64,000 nt of DNA from Laguncularia racemosa (lineage: Eukaryota; Streptophyta; Magnoliopsida; Myrtales; Combretaceae): contig JBBMOL010000058.1 in the NCBI GenBank assembly GCA_037954665.1, forward strand, positions 4,355,323 through 4,419,322, in the 5' to 3' direction. The notes beneath the pieces are model-generated. The model searched no databases and had not been told where the DNA came from. It saw only the letters and a list, made by a program, of their open reading frames with translations. The position numbers and the translations under genes are program-made. Below, in pieces: positions 43,687 to 54,303 of the stretch (its first letter is position 1; each line of letters opens with the position of its first letter).

Positions 43687-44185
43687 TGTCCCTGCAGAAA
43701 AGATTAGTACTAACACAAATATATATATAAAATTAAACCTCACGATACACTCCCTTACGTGTTTCGCTCAAATGATGATATCACACAGTCACTCGTGTAT
43801 TCTCACAAATAATGATGATATCAACTCGTTAATTTCCTCTTCTCAATTCTCTTGGAACTAACCCGAACTACACCAATTTCCTTCCGTATAATTCAAAACA
43901 ACTCTAGGGTTCGTAAATTTTCCTCTATTTTTCTATCCGATTTTTTTTTTTTTTGTCTTGGTTGTTGCTCTTGATCACATTTTTCTTTTCTTTTTTTTTT
44001 CTCTTCTTTTTTTTTTGTCGTGATTGTTACTCTTTTTTTTTTTTTTTAACAATCGCCTAGTCGATATTACACTATCAAAAGACAATCAATACTACGAAAT
44101 TGAATGCTAACAATGGATATGAACGATTGGAGTTAGGGTTTTGATATTACCTTCCTCAACCGAACTTGATGTTTTGACAACCGAA
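43687..44185 (-). other. Element V leader with A-rich tracts and splice-acceptor-like block
   Basis: Long T-runs on the plus strand (43940-44048) are A-runs on the coding strand. At about 43688-43711 the minus strand reads TTAGTACTAATCTTTTCTGCAG, holding a branch-point-like TACTAAT, a pyrimidine tract and CAG five bases before the gag ATG. Confidence 0.6.
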
Positions 44186-44197
44186 GCTCTGATACCA
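44186..44197 (-). other. Element V primer-binding site
   Basis: Plus-strand gctctgatacca, complement of TGGTATCAGAGC, three bases from the LTR. Confidence 0.92.
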
Positions 44198-44200
44198 AAT

Positions 44201-44972
44201 TGATACGAACCACGCTAACCCGTGATGAAACCCAATACCAATACGTTCAGAATTCGTTGCCTAAGATTCCCAAACACCTAAAGTGGAAACCGCAACCCGT
44301 TGTCTATAAGCAAGACAAGAACCTTGGTATAATGTGAAGACGCCACAATCGGGATGAAAGACCGATTGATAAGTCGGGATGAACGCCACAGAAATCAATC
44401 CGATAAGTTCAAATTAGTTCTTGAAGAACCAAGAGAGGTGCCTCTTAAAAGTGTTTAATGTTCAAAGATGTAAATTCTTTGTTGTTCTAAACCCTAGGAG
44501 CTTTTATACTAGGGTTACAATTCATGAAAAACAAGTCCAAAACAACGTAGCTTAGATAAGTTGCGTAAAAACACGAAACATAACAAGTTGGCTGGTAGGG
44601 GATACACAGCCGTGTACTTTGGCCGTGTATGATTCTGTGCCAATTCTTGTCTCCTTACACGGCCGTGCCTTTTAGCCGTGTGTTTGGCCGTGTATGATTC
44701 TGTGCAATCTTGAAATTCCTACACGGCCGTGCCTTGAAAGTACACGCCCTCTTCAACCCGTGTCCGGCGTGACTTGTATAAGAGCAAGGGTCTTCCCATG
44801 GTTGTTCCAATCCGTTCCAACTTCATGATTGATCCAATCCTTTCCGGCTTCATGGACATCCTTTATCAACCCGTTAAGTGCTTCCTTGAGTCGTCTCGCT
44901 CGACTTCTTGTGATCGATCCAGGCGGCACTTCAAGAGGATCTACATTCCTTCTTCTGGCTTGACTCTCATCA
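44201..44972 (-). repeat. Element V 5' LTR with CACGGCCGTG repeats
   Basis: About 772 bp. On the minus strand it starts TGATGAGAGTCAAGCC and ends GTTCGTATCA. The start overlaps the coding tail PPGSITRSRARRLKEALNGL. Two partial tandem units around 44600-44740 each contain TACACGGCCGTGCCTT, GGCCGTGTA and GATTCTGTGC. The left boundary is certain because the primer site abuts it. The right boundary rests on TG and the tail motif. Confidence 0.78.
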
Positions 44973-45783
44973 TGGATCTCATCATTTTGAGCTTGCGAAA
45001 TTACCTTGGCTTGGAATTTAATTTGCTGTTTGTTGGAGTTGGATTGGGAAGGTTGTTGTATCATTTTATGATCAATAATTTTCGTGGAAGGGCAGAAGCA
45101 TAGAGTGTTGTTTAATTCAACAACTTTTGGAACTTGCAAAAAACTTACCAATCCTTACCGTGGCTTGTTATGGCGTGAAGGAGGATGTGTAGCTTGTTGT
45201 TTTGATTTCCATTGTGTAATTCTGAATTGGTAGAGTACAATTTGCAGATTGCATTGAGTTTTGATTAGCAAGGAATTATTTGAATTCAAACACATGCCAT
45301 TAAGTTGTGGGAGTTAATGAGTGCTATTTGAATTTGAATTCATTGTTTACCAATTGAAGAAGGCTTGCAATTAGTGAAGTGGTTTGAATTTCAAATTGAA
45401 AGTTGTTGCCTATTGTGGAATTCAAAAGACATTTGTGGAAAGTAACATATTTGTCCTTTGTTGTCATTATTTGCCGTAGAAGTGGAAGCCCACTTGTTGT
45501 TATTAGCCCTTATGTTGTTGCCGTGGAAGTAACTCATCTTTATTGTTGTTGTTACTTGTGTGTTGCCGTGGAGTGGTTTGTGGAAGTTAAATTTGTTGCA
45601 CCGTGTTGTGGAGAAGAGTATTACACGTGAGTTACAATAACATAATTGTAAAGTTAAGTGGGTTTGTTTGTTTGTCTTTTTTTTTTGTAGTTGCTATTGT
45701 GTGGAGTTAAGGGAAGTGTAGTAGTGGAGTGTGTGCCCTTGAGTCAAATTGTTTTGAGGATCAGTATACGGGAGTCTACAACT
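44973..45783 (+). other. Element IV leader, remaining part
   Basis: Non-coding. It contains the TTTGAATTCAAA palindrome followed by CATTAA (45279-45303) and further TTTGAATTTGAA blocks, like the leaders of I and II. Confidence 0.65.
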
Positions 45784-46960
45784 ATGTCAAATGACAGTGT
45801 GAATGGGGGAATTGGTGATGAAGCCAATAGTTAGGTTGGTGGAGGTCAGGGTCGTAATGTGGCAGGTAGGAGAACTTTGGAAGAACAACTCCAGGATCTT
45901 ACTACTATAGTTGCTACACTGGCAACTAGAGTTGACAGAATGACATTACCACAACCACCAGTGGTAAACCAACTGGCACCACCTCGAGTAGCTCCACAAA
46001 ATCCTCATCGAAATAGAGTAATGGGAGATGGGAATTTGAATAGAAGGATGGGTGAGGAGCATCTTCCAAATAGGGAAGAAAGGGATGATAATTTTGGGGC
46101 AAACCCAAATCAGAATAGGGATTTCAAGCCACCTCGGGGTTTGGAGTATGTGAAACTACAGATGCCATCCTATGATGGCAAGGCATTAGCAGATGAATAC
46201 TTAGACTGGGAGGACAAGGTCGAAGGTCTCTTCAAATGTTATGAGATCGATGACAGTACCAGGGTCCGATTGGCTGCTGTTGAATTTGTAGGGTACGTTG
46301 CACTCTGGTGGAAGAATCTGATTATCAATAGGCGTCGGGATGGAGAGGCTGAGGTTCAGACTTGGAGGGACATGAAAAGATTATTGAGGAAAAGGTTCAT
46401 TCCTAAACACTACAAACAGGAACTGTTTATGCGACTGCAAACATTGAGGCAGGGAGGTAAAACAGTGGATGATTATGTGCAGGAGTTTGAGACCCTTATG
46501 ATTAGGTATGGGTCTGTTGAGCCTCCAGAGCAAACTATAGCACGTTTTGTCTCAGGTTTAAAATATGAAATAACGTGTATTGTTAAACTGCTACACTATA
46601 ATACACTTGATGAGGCTATTCAGTTGGCCTTAAAAGTAGAGAGACAAAGGAGGTCTAACTTCTTTAGGGCTCCGAGCGGTAGGCCCAGTACTGTTAATAG
46701 ACCCATATTAGCTGACAATCGATCGGGGGGAATAAAGGCGGTAGGTGAGGGAGTAAAGGTAGTGGACACTACTACCCCAACAATTATGAGAGAAAATTTA
46801 CCCACTAGGAAGGGTAAAGAGGTCATGGGCCCAGAAACGAGGTAGTCTGTTCTCGGATCTACTAGTGGGAAAGCGCGCCAGATAAAATGCTTTAAATGCA
46901 TGGGATTTGGGCATATGGCTACACAGTGTCCAAATAAGAGGGTGATGATTGTAATGGAAG
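45784..46960 (+). pseudogene. Element IV gag with zinc knuckle
   Basis: ATG at 45784 (MSNDSVNGG), one TAG near 45832, then an open stretch of 328 codons to TAG at 46843. The domain reads LADEYLDWEDKVEGLFKCYE, VALWWKNLIINRRRDG, RKRFIPKHYKQELFMRLQTLRQGGKTVDDYVQEFE, IARFVSGL. After the second TAG comes the knuckle CFKCMGFGHMATQC (46889-46930), perfect C-x2-C-x4-H-x4-C. It is a sister of the Element V gag. Element IV could supply particle protein but not replication enzymes. Confidence 0.9.
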
Positions 46961-47097
46961 ACACTGGGGAGGATGTTGAGGATGATCATGAATAGATTGA
47001 ACCTACAGATCTACTAGCAGCACTAAAGGAATATTATGATGATCAGACTGCAAACGCGCCTGAGGAGCATACAGGAGGAAAATATCTATCCCTTAAT

Positions 47098-47675
47098 GTG
47101 TTACGCAGGTCTTTATCTATATCTCCTGATACTAGTGATATTCAGAGGGAGAACATATTTCATACCTCTTGTAGAATCAGAGGTAACCTTTGTGTACTCA
47201 TCATCGATAGTGGTAGTTGCACGAATGTTATATTTGCTACACTGGTAGACAAATTACAACTGTCTACTATCCCACATCCTAGTCCTTATCACTTGCATTG
47301 GCTGGATAATAGAGGTAGTATGCATGTTACCCATAGGGCAAAGGTTTCTGTAAATGTCAGACAGAATTATCATGATGAGATCTTGTGTGATATAGTCCCT
47401 ATGCATGCATTCCATTTACTGTTGGGTCGGCCTTGGTTGTATGATCGACGGGTGATACATGATGGGTTTGAAAATACCTACATGTTCAGCATGGGCGAGT
47501 CACGCATAGTTCTATTACTGATGACTCCATCTGAGGTCCAGGGTTTTCAGAAATAGATTAGAAATCCATCCACTACCATTGTTAGCCGGAAGAGTAGGAT
47601 AATAGAGATACTAGGGTTCAGTTCCACAACTGGTCCTCTAGATTTGAGGGCAAATCTTTCAGAAGCCCGAGGAGA
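47098..47675 (+). pseudogene. Element IV aspartic protease
   Basis: The frame reads RENIFHTSCRIRGNLCVLII, then DSGSCTNV (catalytic D-S-G), HLHWLDNRG, LCDIVPMHAFHLLLGRPWLYD, and MTPSEVQG before TAG at 47554. Reading continues to DLRANLSEARGDDG at the 3' LTR. Length and blocks match the protease of II. No RT sequence exists between its end and the purine tract, about 120 bp later. Confidence 0.9.
47669..47675 (+). other. Polypurine tract of Element IV
   Basis: GAGGAGA (within CCCGAGGAGA) immediately before the 3' LTR. Confidence 0.75.
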
Positions 47676-48683
47676 TGATGGGAAAATTTCTGACACTGTC
47701 AACCTTTTAAAAACCCAATTTTGATGATGATCCAAATTGCTCATATTTACCTTATGTCTTTATTTCTAATAAAATTTGAGAATAATCTTACAGGTATAAT
47801 GATAAGTCTCCATGGGATGCCAATATGTCCTACAACTTCCGTTGGACACAGAACATTTTTCAGGATGACAATCAAAGACCCGCTACGATTGTTTTTCTAT
47901 TCCGAGGCATTAGATCATGAAGACTTATGTTATTTTGTATCTTGTAATTGTTTTATGAACTATTTTGGTTGTATTTTGGCTTTGGGACACTTTTATTTCC
48001 TTGTAATTTTCATTTAGGGCTAGCCACCTTAAAAGTGGCAAACTTGTAATTTTGAGCACTTTTTAACCCTAGGAGTAGCAAGTATAAATACTTGCATAAG
48101 AGAAGGTTTGAGGAGGCCATATTTTGCAGAATTGAGAGTTCATATTCACGTGAGAGTTAGGGTTCCTAATTGTCATTAGACTCTTATCAATTTCAATCCC
48201 AAGAGTTGAAATTGTGGCGAGTGCAACACCTTGAAATTGTGAGTAGTATCAATTTCATTTTGTTATGATTTCTTTTCTTCTCTAGTGTGTTATATCTAGG
48301 GGTGAATTGAGATAGTTCTTGGATAGATTTACTTCTTATTATTTTCGAATTCTTGTGTTTAATTAAGATCCTTTGCATTTGAATTCGATTCATCCTTGAA
48401 GAATTCCTCTTAAAACGTGATTATCACTTGTGGAAAGGAGTTCTTAGAATTGAAGTTTTCTTTTGAATTTGTGGATTATTCACGTGGGGTTATATGTGAT
48501 TAGTGTGATGTTAGAAGAGATTATTAATGTGGTATCAGAAATGCAACATTGAGTATTTGGATTTCATTGCATCTTCATTTGGTTCACGCTATTTTTGCCC
48601 TTTTGGAACCGGTTTGTTGTTGACTTGAGTTTGTGTTTTCTTGAGTCTTTTGATTGTGCTTCCAAGTGGATTTAGGCATATCA
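47676..48683 (+). repeat. Element IV 3' LTR
   Basis: 1008 bp, TGATGGGAAAATTTCTG to GGCATATCA. It contains the palindromic TATA block GCAAGTATAAATACTTGC at 48078-48095. Followed by CTAGG. Confidence 0.94.
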
Positions 48684-48687
48684 CTAG

Positions 48688-49554
48688 GGCTAGGAGTTCC
48701 TTCTCATATACAGACATTCCTTGTTGCCTACTATTCAAGGTTTTGCTAAGATAGGCTATGGGATGATGCTCTTGCATCAAAACAGCTTCCACTCCTTCTC
48801 CACTCGCATCCGTTTCCACCACAAACTCTTTACTATAATCAGGGAGTCTTAAAATTGGGGAACTTGACAAGGCAACCTTAAGCTTGTCAAAAGCAATCTG
48901 AAAATCATCATTCCATTTAAAATTATCTTTCTTCAACAATAATGTGAGTAGCCTGGTGATGACACTATATCCCTTAGTCAATCGCCTGTAATAGCCCGAT
49001 AGTCCCAAGAATCCCCTCAATTGCCTTAAATTCTTTGGGACGGTCCAGTTGACAATGGACTCTATTTTCCTTGGGTCTATAGTCACTCCTTCCCTAGTGA
49101 TGATGTGTCACAAGTACTCTACCTTAGTAGCCCCAAGAGTGCACTTGGATCTTTTCAAGTAAAGTTGCTCCTGCTTCAAAACCTTAAATACTGCCTTCAA
49201 GTGTTCCCCATGCTCCTCTAAACTCTTGCTGTAGACTAATATGTCATCAAAAAATATTAGGACAAACTTCCTTAAATAGGCTTTAAAAACTTGATTCATA
49301 AGGCCTTGAAATGTTGAAAGGGCGTTGGTTAAGCCAAAAGGCATAACCAAGAATTCGTAATGTCCCTCGTGTGTCTTAAATGCGGTCTTGTAAGCATCTT
49401 TAGGGTGCATCTTGATTTGGTGATACCCCGACCTCAAATCTAACTTGCTAAAGTAAGCAGCCCCACTTAGTTCATCAAATAGATCCTCTATTATAGGAAT
49501 TGGAAACCTATCCTTGACAGTCTGGTTGTTTAATTCGCGGTAGTCCACACACAT
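48688..49554 (-). pseudogene. Element III reverse transcriptase and RNase H N-terminal half
   Basis: The 49554-49108 frame begins MCVDYRELNNQTVKDRFPIP and includes FSKLDLRSGYHQI, VMPFGLTNAL and LIFFDDILVYSKS, with the catalytic FDD intact. After a stop near 49106, 49086 onward reads IVNWTVPKNLRQLRGFLGL, GYYRRLTKGY, and the RNase H start FVVETDASGEGVEAVL then YEKELLALV. The family reads (E/D)-T-D-A-S-x-x-G-x-G-A-V-L, with Val for Gly here. The frame meets Element IV at 48684-48688 and continues at 42194. Confidence 0.93.
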
Positions 49555-49767
49555 TTGCTAAGTGTTGTCCTTTTTCTTCACCAAAACAACCGGCGAGGAA
49601 AAAGGGCTGTGGCTGTGCCTGATTATCCCACTCAAGAGCATTTCCTTCACCATATCTTCTAAGATAGTCTTCTGCATGGAAGAGTGTCTGTAGGGTCGAA
49701 TATTGACAACCCTTGAGTCTTCTTGTAAGGGAATTCTGTGATCAAAATCCCTATGTGGTGGTCACTC

Positions 49768-50460
49768 CTATGGCTCTTTAAAAAGGTCGTGGAATTCCTC
49801 TAGTAGATCCAACAGTTTTGGCTGCAATTTCTGTTGCTTTCTTCTTTCATCCTCCTTATTCAAAGCTTGGACTATCTGGAATTGGTAATGTAGTGCTCCA
49901 TTCCCTTCAAATATCTTGGATAGCTCGCTTGCTCTAACAACCTTAAGTTGCTCCTTATCCGCTGTCAATTCGCACTCACGACCATTCCAATTAAAACCCA
50001 TGGTTAGGTGTTGGAAATTCCAGAGGATTGTGCCCAATGACCTCAACCATGGCACTCCTAGAATCATGTCACACCCAGACAAGGTTAGCAAGTACACCTC
50101 TGCTGTGAATTCATGCCCCTGCATTTCCCAAGTAAACTTGGGAATCTTGCCCGTGCTAGATAAGCTAGTACCATATGCCAATGTTACCTTAAGGGAAGGT
50201 ACATCAGAGAAAGGGCAACTAAGCCCTTTTGCCAAGCATTCATCAATAAAATTCAGTGAGCTGCCGGTGTCAATAAGTATGCTCAGTTTTCTTTTCTTGT
50301 AATATCCACTCACCTTCATTCTGCTTAAGCAGTGTCCTTGATCCTGGTTCAAGACATTGAGGGCGAGCTTAGCGAAGTCAGCCTCTACTTCCTTCGGTGG
50401 AGTGTCTTCCTCCTCAGCACTATCCCTCCCATCTTCGGCCTCTACCAACAACATATTCAA
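49768..50460 (-). pseudogene. Element III protease region
   Basis: A clean 230-codon frame. The zinc knuckle immediately upstream (50520-50470) reads CFWCDEPFGPGHRCKK, the variant knuckle of this chromovirus group. The protease has LSILIDTGSSLNFI (catalytic D-T-G), CDMILGVPWLRSLG, and ends LLDLLEEFHDLFKEP before RT. It would cut the Gag-Pol chain in the particle. Confidence 0.9.
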
Positions 50461-51369
50461 CCTTTTCTTGCACCTATGACCTGGACCAAAAGGTTCGTCA
50501 CACCAAAAACACTGCTTCTTCCTTCTCTTTTCTTCTAGTTCCTCAAGGGTAAGTCTTTTGGTAAGTCGTGTTTGTGGGTTGGTGGGGTTTGATGGTTTAG
50601 GAGTGTTGCTAGGTGTTTGAGAGTTCCTAAGGTTGGTAGTAGTGATTGGTATGTTTCTGGTGTAAGTTGGGGTTCGGTTGGATGGAAATGGTGTGTAAGA
50701 ATTGGATGGGTTGGGTGTTGAGTTTAGGCGGGGTGTTTTAAGGTATTGTTTAGTGGAGAGGAGGTTTGCTTCTTACAATTTGGCTAAGGAATAGGTCTCT
50801 TGCAGTGTTTGGGGATTAAACATGCGTATAGGGTATTGTATGGAAGGGTGTAATCCACTCAAGAAGCAGCTTATCAAGTAGCCCTCAGGTAGCTTGACTT
50901 GAGTCACTAAGTGTTCAAATTCTTCTAGGTAATCTTGTAGAGTTCCATCTTAGTGTAATTCCTTAAGTTCTGCCATCGGATCTTCATACGCCTTCTTCCC
51001 AAATCTGGCTTATAGTGCCTTAACCAACTCATTCCAAGTGACAGTATGGTGACTCTCTAAGGTCTAAATGTAAGAATGATACCACTTCAAAGCCTTTCCC
51101 TCTAAATACATGGCAGCCACCCTAATCTTCCAATCCTCCGGAGTTGAATCAATTTCAAAGTATTGCTGTGCCTTATGTAACCAGTCCTTAATGTCATTGC
51201 CATCAAAAGATAGAAAATCTACCCTAGGTGCTCGTGTTTGCAAATGGTTCTCTACGGCTACAACGTGAGCTAGTGCTAACCCATGTCTATCATCAGTTTC
51301 AGGTAACTTACCAGAATCTATTGCCGTGGAGCCAGATGCTTCTAACTTGTCAGATTTACTTGTCTTCAC
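50461..51369 (-). pseudogene. Element III gag
   Basis: 51369-51064 reads VDFLSFDGNDIKDWLHKAQQ, YFEID, DWKIRVAAMYLEGKALKWYHSYI, the start of the retrotransposon gag domain. A stop follows, then the capsid part in broken frames (51060-50760) and a Thr/Asn/Pro-rich linker up to the knuckle near 50520. Gag starts about 160 bp after the primer site. Confidence 0.82.
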
Positions 51370-51524
51370 TTCGGCAATGGTCAGTATCTGTTAATCCATA
51401 AGCTCTTGCATTCTCTTGAGTGTGTCGTGGATAGGTTTAAGGGCTTCTTTAGTGTGCTCCTTCACAGCATTACGTACGACATTATCAAGCTTCTTGGATT
51501 CACGAGTCTCCATGGCAACAACCT

Positions 51525-51536
51525 GCTCTGATACCA
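51525..51536 (-). other. Element III primer-binding site
   Basis: Plus-strand gctctgatacca, exact complement of the initiator-Met site, two bases from the LTR. Confidence 0.93.
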
Positions 51537-51538
51537 AT

Positions 51539-52082
51539 TGTAACAGGGATTAATATAGGCAAGCAATTCGTATGCAAATTAGCTTGTGTTTAATCAGAAT
51601 TCAGAAAAATATGCAATTTCATTCATAGTTCTTCCTTTCTTACATGGGTAATATTTTATAGGATTCTGGTTGTTAGAATAGTCTAACAACCCATGTGAGT
51701 GGTTAGCATAACTCTGGAACCTACTCTAGTGGATGGGCTCAAGTTGGCCCTTGTTTATATCACTGGCTTCCATATATAAGCCTTCAACCAGCCCGTATCC
51801 ATCACCATTTATTATCCGGCCCGACCCAGACAGAGCCCATACCACGCACCCTCACCCAGCTTGGTAGAACCCTCATACACACACATACTTCCCGCAACTT
51901 AGAACAAACAGGTCCACACATGCGCACTCCCACCAGACCAGGCAACACCCTCACATACACACGCATTCTCTCAACTCAAAATAGACCACAGTTCACTTTA
52001 CTCTTCACTTTCCCAATCCGTCCCATCCGTAATCCCTCTCGAACCTTCTTCAGGAAACCCTAGTTCACTCTCCCTCGTCACA
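51539..52082 (-). repeat. Element III 5' LTR
   Basis: 544 bp, same ends as the 3' LTR, about 93% identical by hand count. GGTTC follows at 52083-52087. Confidence 0.94.
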
Positions 52083-52087
52083 GGTTC

Positions 52088-52270
52088 TTTAGTAAATTCA
52101 ACAACAGGTTTGACAAATTTTTTTTTTTTATCCTTTATCATTACTTGTGATGAATTTTCTTGGTATTCTTTATTACAATTCTTTTTTAATTTAATTTTCT
52201 TGTTTAATTTATGTATCCTTACACATTGTTTTTATTTCTTTAATTACTTCTACTTCTGTGTCTTGCATCA
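52088..52270 (+). repeat. Element VI 3' LTR, right part
   Basis: Continues the 5' LTR match from about 35095 and ends TCTTGCATCA. AGAAA follows as the target duplication. Confidence 0.88.
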
Positions 52271-52275
52271 AGAAA

Positions 52276-52434
52276 ACATCCATAGTACTACGGATTCAAT
52301 TTTTGATTTAGAGAATCCAATAGAATGGGCTTCTAACAAAAATGAATTTGAGGAAGAGGGGAATATCAGTGGACCTATATTGCCCCTTTTGTGGAGAGGA
52401 GGAAGAAGCTGTAAGCCATATTTTTGTGGCATGC
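52276..52434 (+). pseudogene. LINE-C zf-RVT domain
   Basis: The plus strand reads MNLRKRGISVDLYCPFCGEE and then EEAVSHIFVAC, the C-x2-C ... H-x4-C zinc domain of plant LINEs, complete. The frame breaks at the small LTR element and resumes at 53563. Confidence 0.88.
52430..52434. repeat. Target-site duplication of the small LTR element, left copy
   Basis: CATGC at 52430-52434 and 53558-53562. The zf-RVT frame continues in phase when the insert and one copy are removed. Confidence 0.75.
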
Positions 52435-53557
52435 TGTTACGATTGGTTGTTATTGATACCTTAAGGATATTTTACTACTAATATTTTCTCCAATTTGAGA
52501 TAAGGTCTCCCAAAGACTTCTTGAAGAAGAGATGTTATTTTCTTGATTATGAAATTTGATGCCAAACATGTACAATAAGACTCTTATTTATACTTTCTAA
52601 TTCTATTCTAAATCCTTCTAACTAACTAACTAACTAAAGAGTAATTACTAATTTTCTAACTAAATTCTCAATACATTTTTTTTTATTTTCTCCTAATATG
52701 TAAAATTTCACCCATCCTCGATGAGAACCCTATCCACAAGGTTCTACGAAAAAAGAAAAAGAACAAAACAAATAAATGATTAACTAATTTAGATTAACAA
52801 AATAAAAAAATTTATCAAACAGCAACATGGTCTTCATATGAACATGGTTAACCCTACCATCCATGGAGATGAAGCCAAAATGAACTATAAGGGAAACTCT
52901 TGATTGAGGAGTAACAAAGAAAGCATAGTCTTCCCCTCTATGTTGAAAAGGAATCCATCTAAGTTTTGTTTCTTGAGCATGATTGTTTCTTTCAATTTAA
53001 TGTACCCACTATATGCTAAGCAATCTTTTAATGAGACCTTAATTGATTCATTTTGTGCTTTTTCATTTGAGATAGAAACCATAGACTAAGATCCGTTGTT
53101 ATAATGTTTGCACTTATCTTTAACCCACTTCATGAATAACCTTGTTATCTTGGAATTTTGTCCATCTTTGTTGACAAGATTAATGTAATGTTGCATGTCA
53201 TTAACATTGAGATTTGCTTGGACAAATCTCCACAGCTTATACAATTCCTTGGTTATCAAATCATTATTTCCCATGGGTTCAACTTAGCTAACAAGAGCAC
53301 CAAATTGTTATCAATATTGTAAGGATATTTTACTACTAATATTTTTTCCGATTTGAGATGAGGAGGTATCCTAGAGGCTTCTTGAAGAAGAGATGTTATT
53401 TTCTTAATTATAAAATTGAATGCCAAACATGTAAAATAGCTTCTATTTATACTTTCTAATTTTATTGTAAATCCTTTTAACTAACTTATTAACTATCGAG
53501 TAGTTACTAATTTTCTAATTAAATTTTTAATACATTTTTTTCTCTTAATATGTAATA
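52435..53557 (-). mobile_element. Small non-autonomous LTR element
   Basis: LTR-like ends lie at 52435-52710 and 53306-53557, sharing AAGGATATTTTACTACTAATATTTT, GAAGAAGAGATGTTATTTTCTT-like and TTATACTTTCTAATT blocks. CCCATCCTC at 52711-52719 is the complement of a GAGGATGGG purine tract, placing the element on the minus strand. The internal 595 bp holds two short minus frames (53274-53086 and 53082-52885) with Lys/Asn-rich sequence and no recognised domain. The total of about 1.1 kb is in the range of TRIM-like elements or a heavily deleted parent. The usual initiator-Met site is absent. Confidence 0.78.
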
Positions 53558-53562
53558 CATGC

Positions 53563-54303
53563 AGAGTTATTCAAAGTGTTTTGTAGGAGCTGGGAATGAG
53601 GAACATTCCAAATGAGGACAATATGGAAATGATTAAGGGATGGCTATAGAAGCAAGTGTAATCAAGGCATATTAATTGGAGGCAGAAGGAGGTGACCAAG
53701 GAAGTGCTGAGTTTATTTATGATTAGAGCTATTTGGAGGTAAAGGAACAGAAGAATTTAAGGGGAAACTAGAAGTACATGGATTGGAAATTGCAAGTGAG
53801 AGTGGAAGCGGCAGAGTGGTCGGCAAATTGTTGAAGCAAGAAACTAAAGGCATGTTTAAAGAAGGATGGAGATGGGAGAAACCGGCGGAGGGGTGGTGTA
53901 AAGTGAATTGTAATGGTGCAGTTAGTTGGGAGGGAGGACGAGCGGGAGTCGATGGCGTATGCAAAAATGAAAGGGGTGAAGCCATTGCTGGTTTTGTAAA
54001 AGGACTAGTTGCCACGTCTCCAATTGAATCAGAATTATGGGCAGTTAAATGTGGAATGGAGATAGCAAAAAACCTTGGTCAAAGTAAGGTCATTATGGAA
54101 TATGTTTTAACGATGCTTTTTTGCAGGGTGCCCCATGAAGTGAATATGATTGCGAATAGGTTAGCAAAGGAGGGACTGACAGTGCATAAAGATGTCCCTT
54201 TTGAAACGGATGTTCCTAAGTTTGTTTTGGAACTGTTGTATGAAGACTTGGAAGAAGATAGTATTGATATAGGGGTGGATGCGATGGATTTTGCTTCCCC
54301 TTA
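53563..54303 (+). pseudogene. LINE-C RNase H domain
   Basis: A 173-codon open segment from 53783 reads EGWCKVNCNGAVSW, NERGEAIAGFVKGL, PIESELWAVKCGMEIAKNLG, then VIMEYVLTML and HEVNMIANRLAKEGL. Family positions VN-C-D-G, E-S-D and A-D-x-LA have Asn, Tyr/Val and Asn here, so at least two catalytic Asp residues are lost. About 20 residues between VIMEY and the final helix are missing. The A-run at 54388 follows. It reads as the dying 3' end of a LINE. Confidence 0.83.

Larger units (their letters stand above)
42355..44972 (-). mobile_element. Element V: 5' half of a Ty3/gypsy element inserted in Element IV
   Basis: On the minus strand: 5' LTR (44972-44201), initiator-Met primer site (44197-44186), leader with a splice-acceptor-like block, gag (43686-42790), zinc knuckle and the very start of protease (to 42366), then the breakpoint. 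Protease, pol and 3' LTR are lost. The LTR carries CACGGCCGTG repeats and begins with the coding tail GSITRSRARR. It is a different family from I, II and IV by LTR sequence, though gag is related. Confidence 0.88.
42195..48683 (+). mobile_element. Element IV: gag-protease-only gypsy-type element, interrupted by Element V
   Basis: A truncated 5' LTR (42195-42354, 160 bp), a remaining leader (44973-45783), gag (45784-46940), protease (47098-47556), GAGGAGA purine tract and complete 3' LTR (47676-48683, 1008 bp). Exact CTAGG duplication. RT, RNase H and integrase are absent although protease to 3' LTR is continuous. It is related to Elements I and II by LTR ends, palindromic TATA, leader modules and protease. 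The two LTRs differ at 6 of 160 bases (about 4%). Element V and a deletion have removed most of the 5' LTR and the primer site. Confidence 0.92.
39950..52082 (-). mobile_element. Element III: near full-length Ty3/gypsy chromovirus, interrupted by Element IV
   Basis: Both LTRs are 544 bp (39950-40493 and 51539-52082), flanked by exact GGTTC. The minus strand encodes gag, zinc knuckle, protease, RT, RNase H, integrase and chromodomain. About 37 differences in 544 LTR bases by hand count (6.8%). Element IV (42195-48683) splits the RNase H domain, whose frame resumes exactly after removing IV and one CTAGG. Several frames are long and clean; it is the best-preserved autonomous-type element here. 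Confidence 0.95.
34494..52270 (+). mobile_element. Element VI: Ty3/gypsy chromovirus, interrupted in its 3' LTR by Element III
   Basis: The 5' LTR is 34494-35286. The 3' LTR is 39347-39949 plus 52088-52270, split by Element III. Both LTRs end CTTGCATCA or CCTGCATCA. The plus strand encodes gag, protease, RT, RNase H, a truncated integrase and a chromodomain, the chromovirus order. A roughly 300-bp LTR stretch shows about 13% differences by eye, making this the oldest datable LTR element in the nest. Numerous stops, mostly TAG, break the coding region. Confidence 0.92.

Noticed and set aside
45859..46845. GTG at 45859 as the gag start of Element IV
   Set aside because: Family sequence continues upstream to ATG 45784 with one TAG, so the GTG is only the first codon after a stop.
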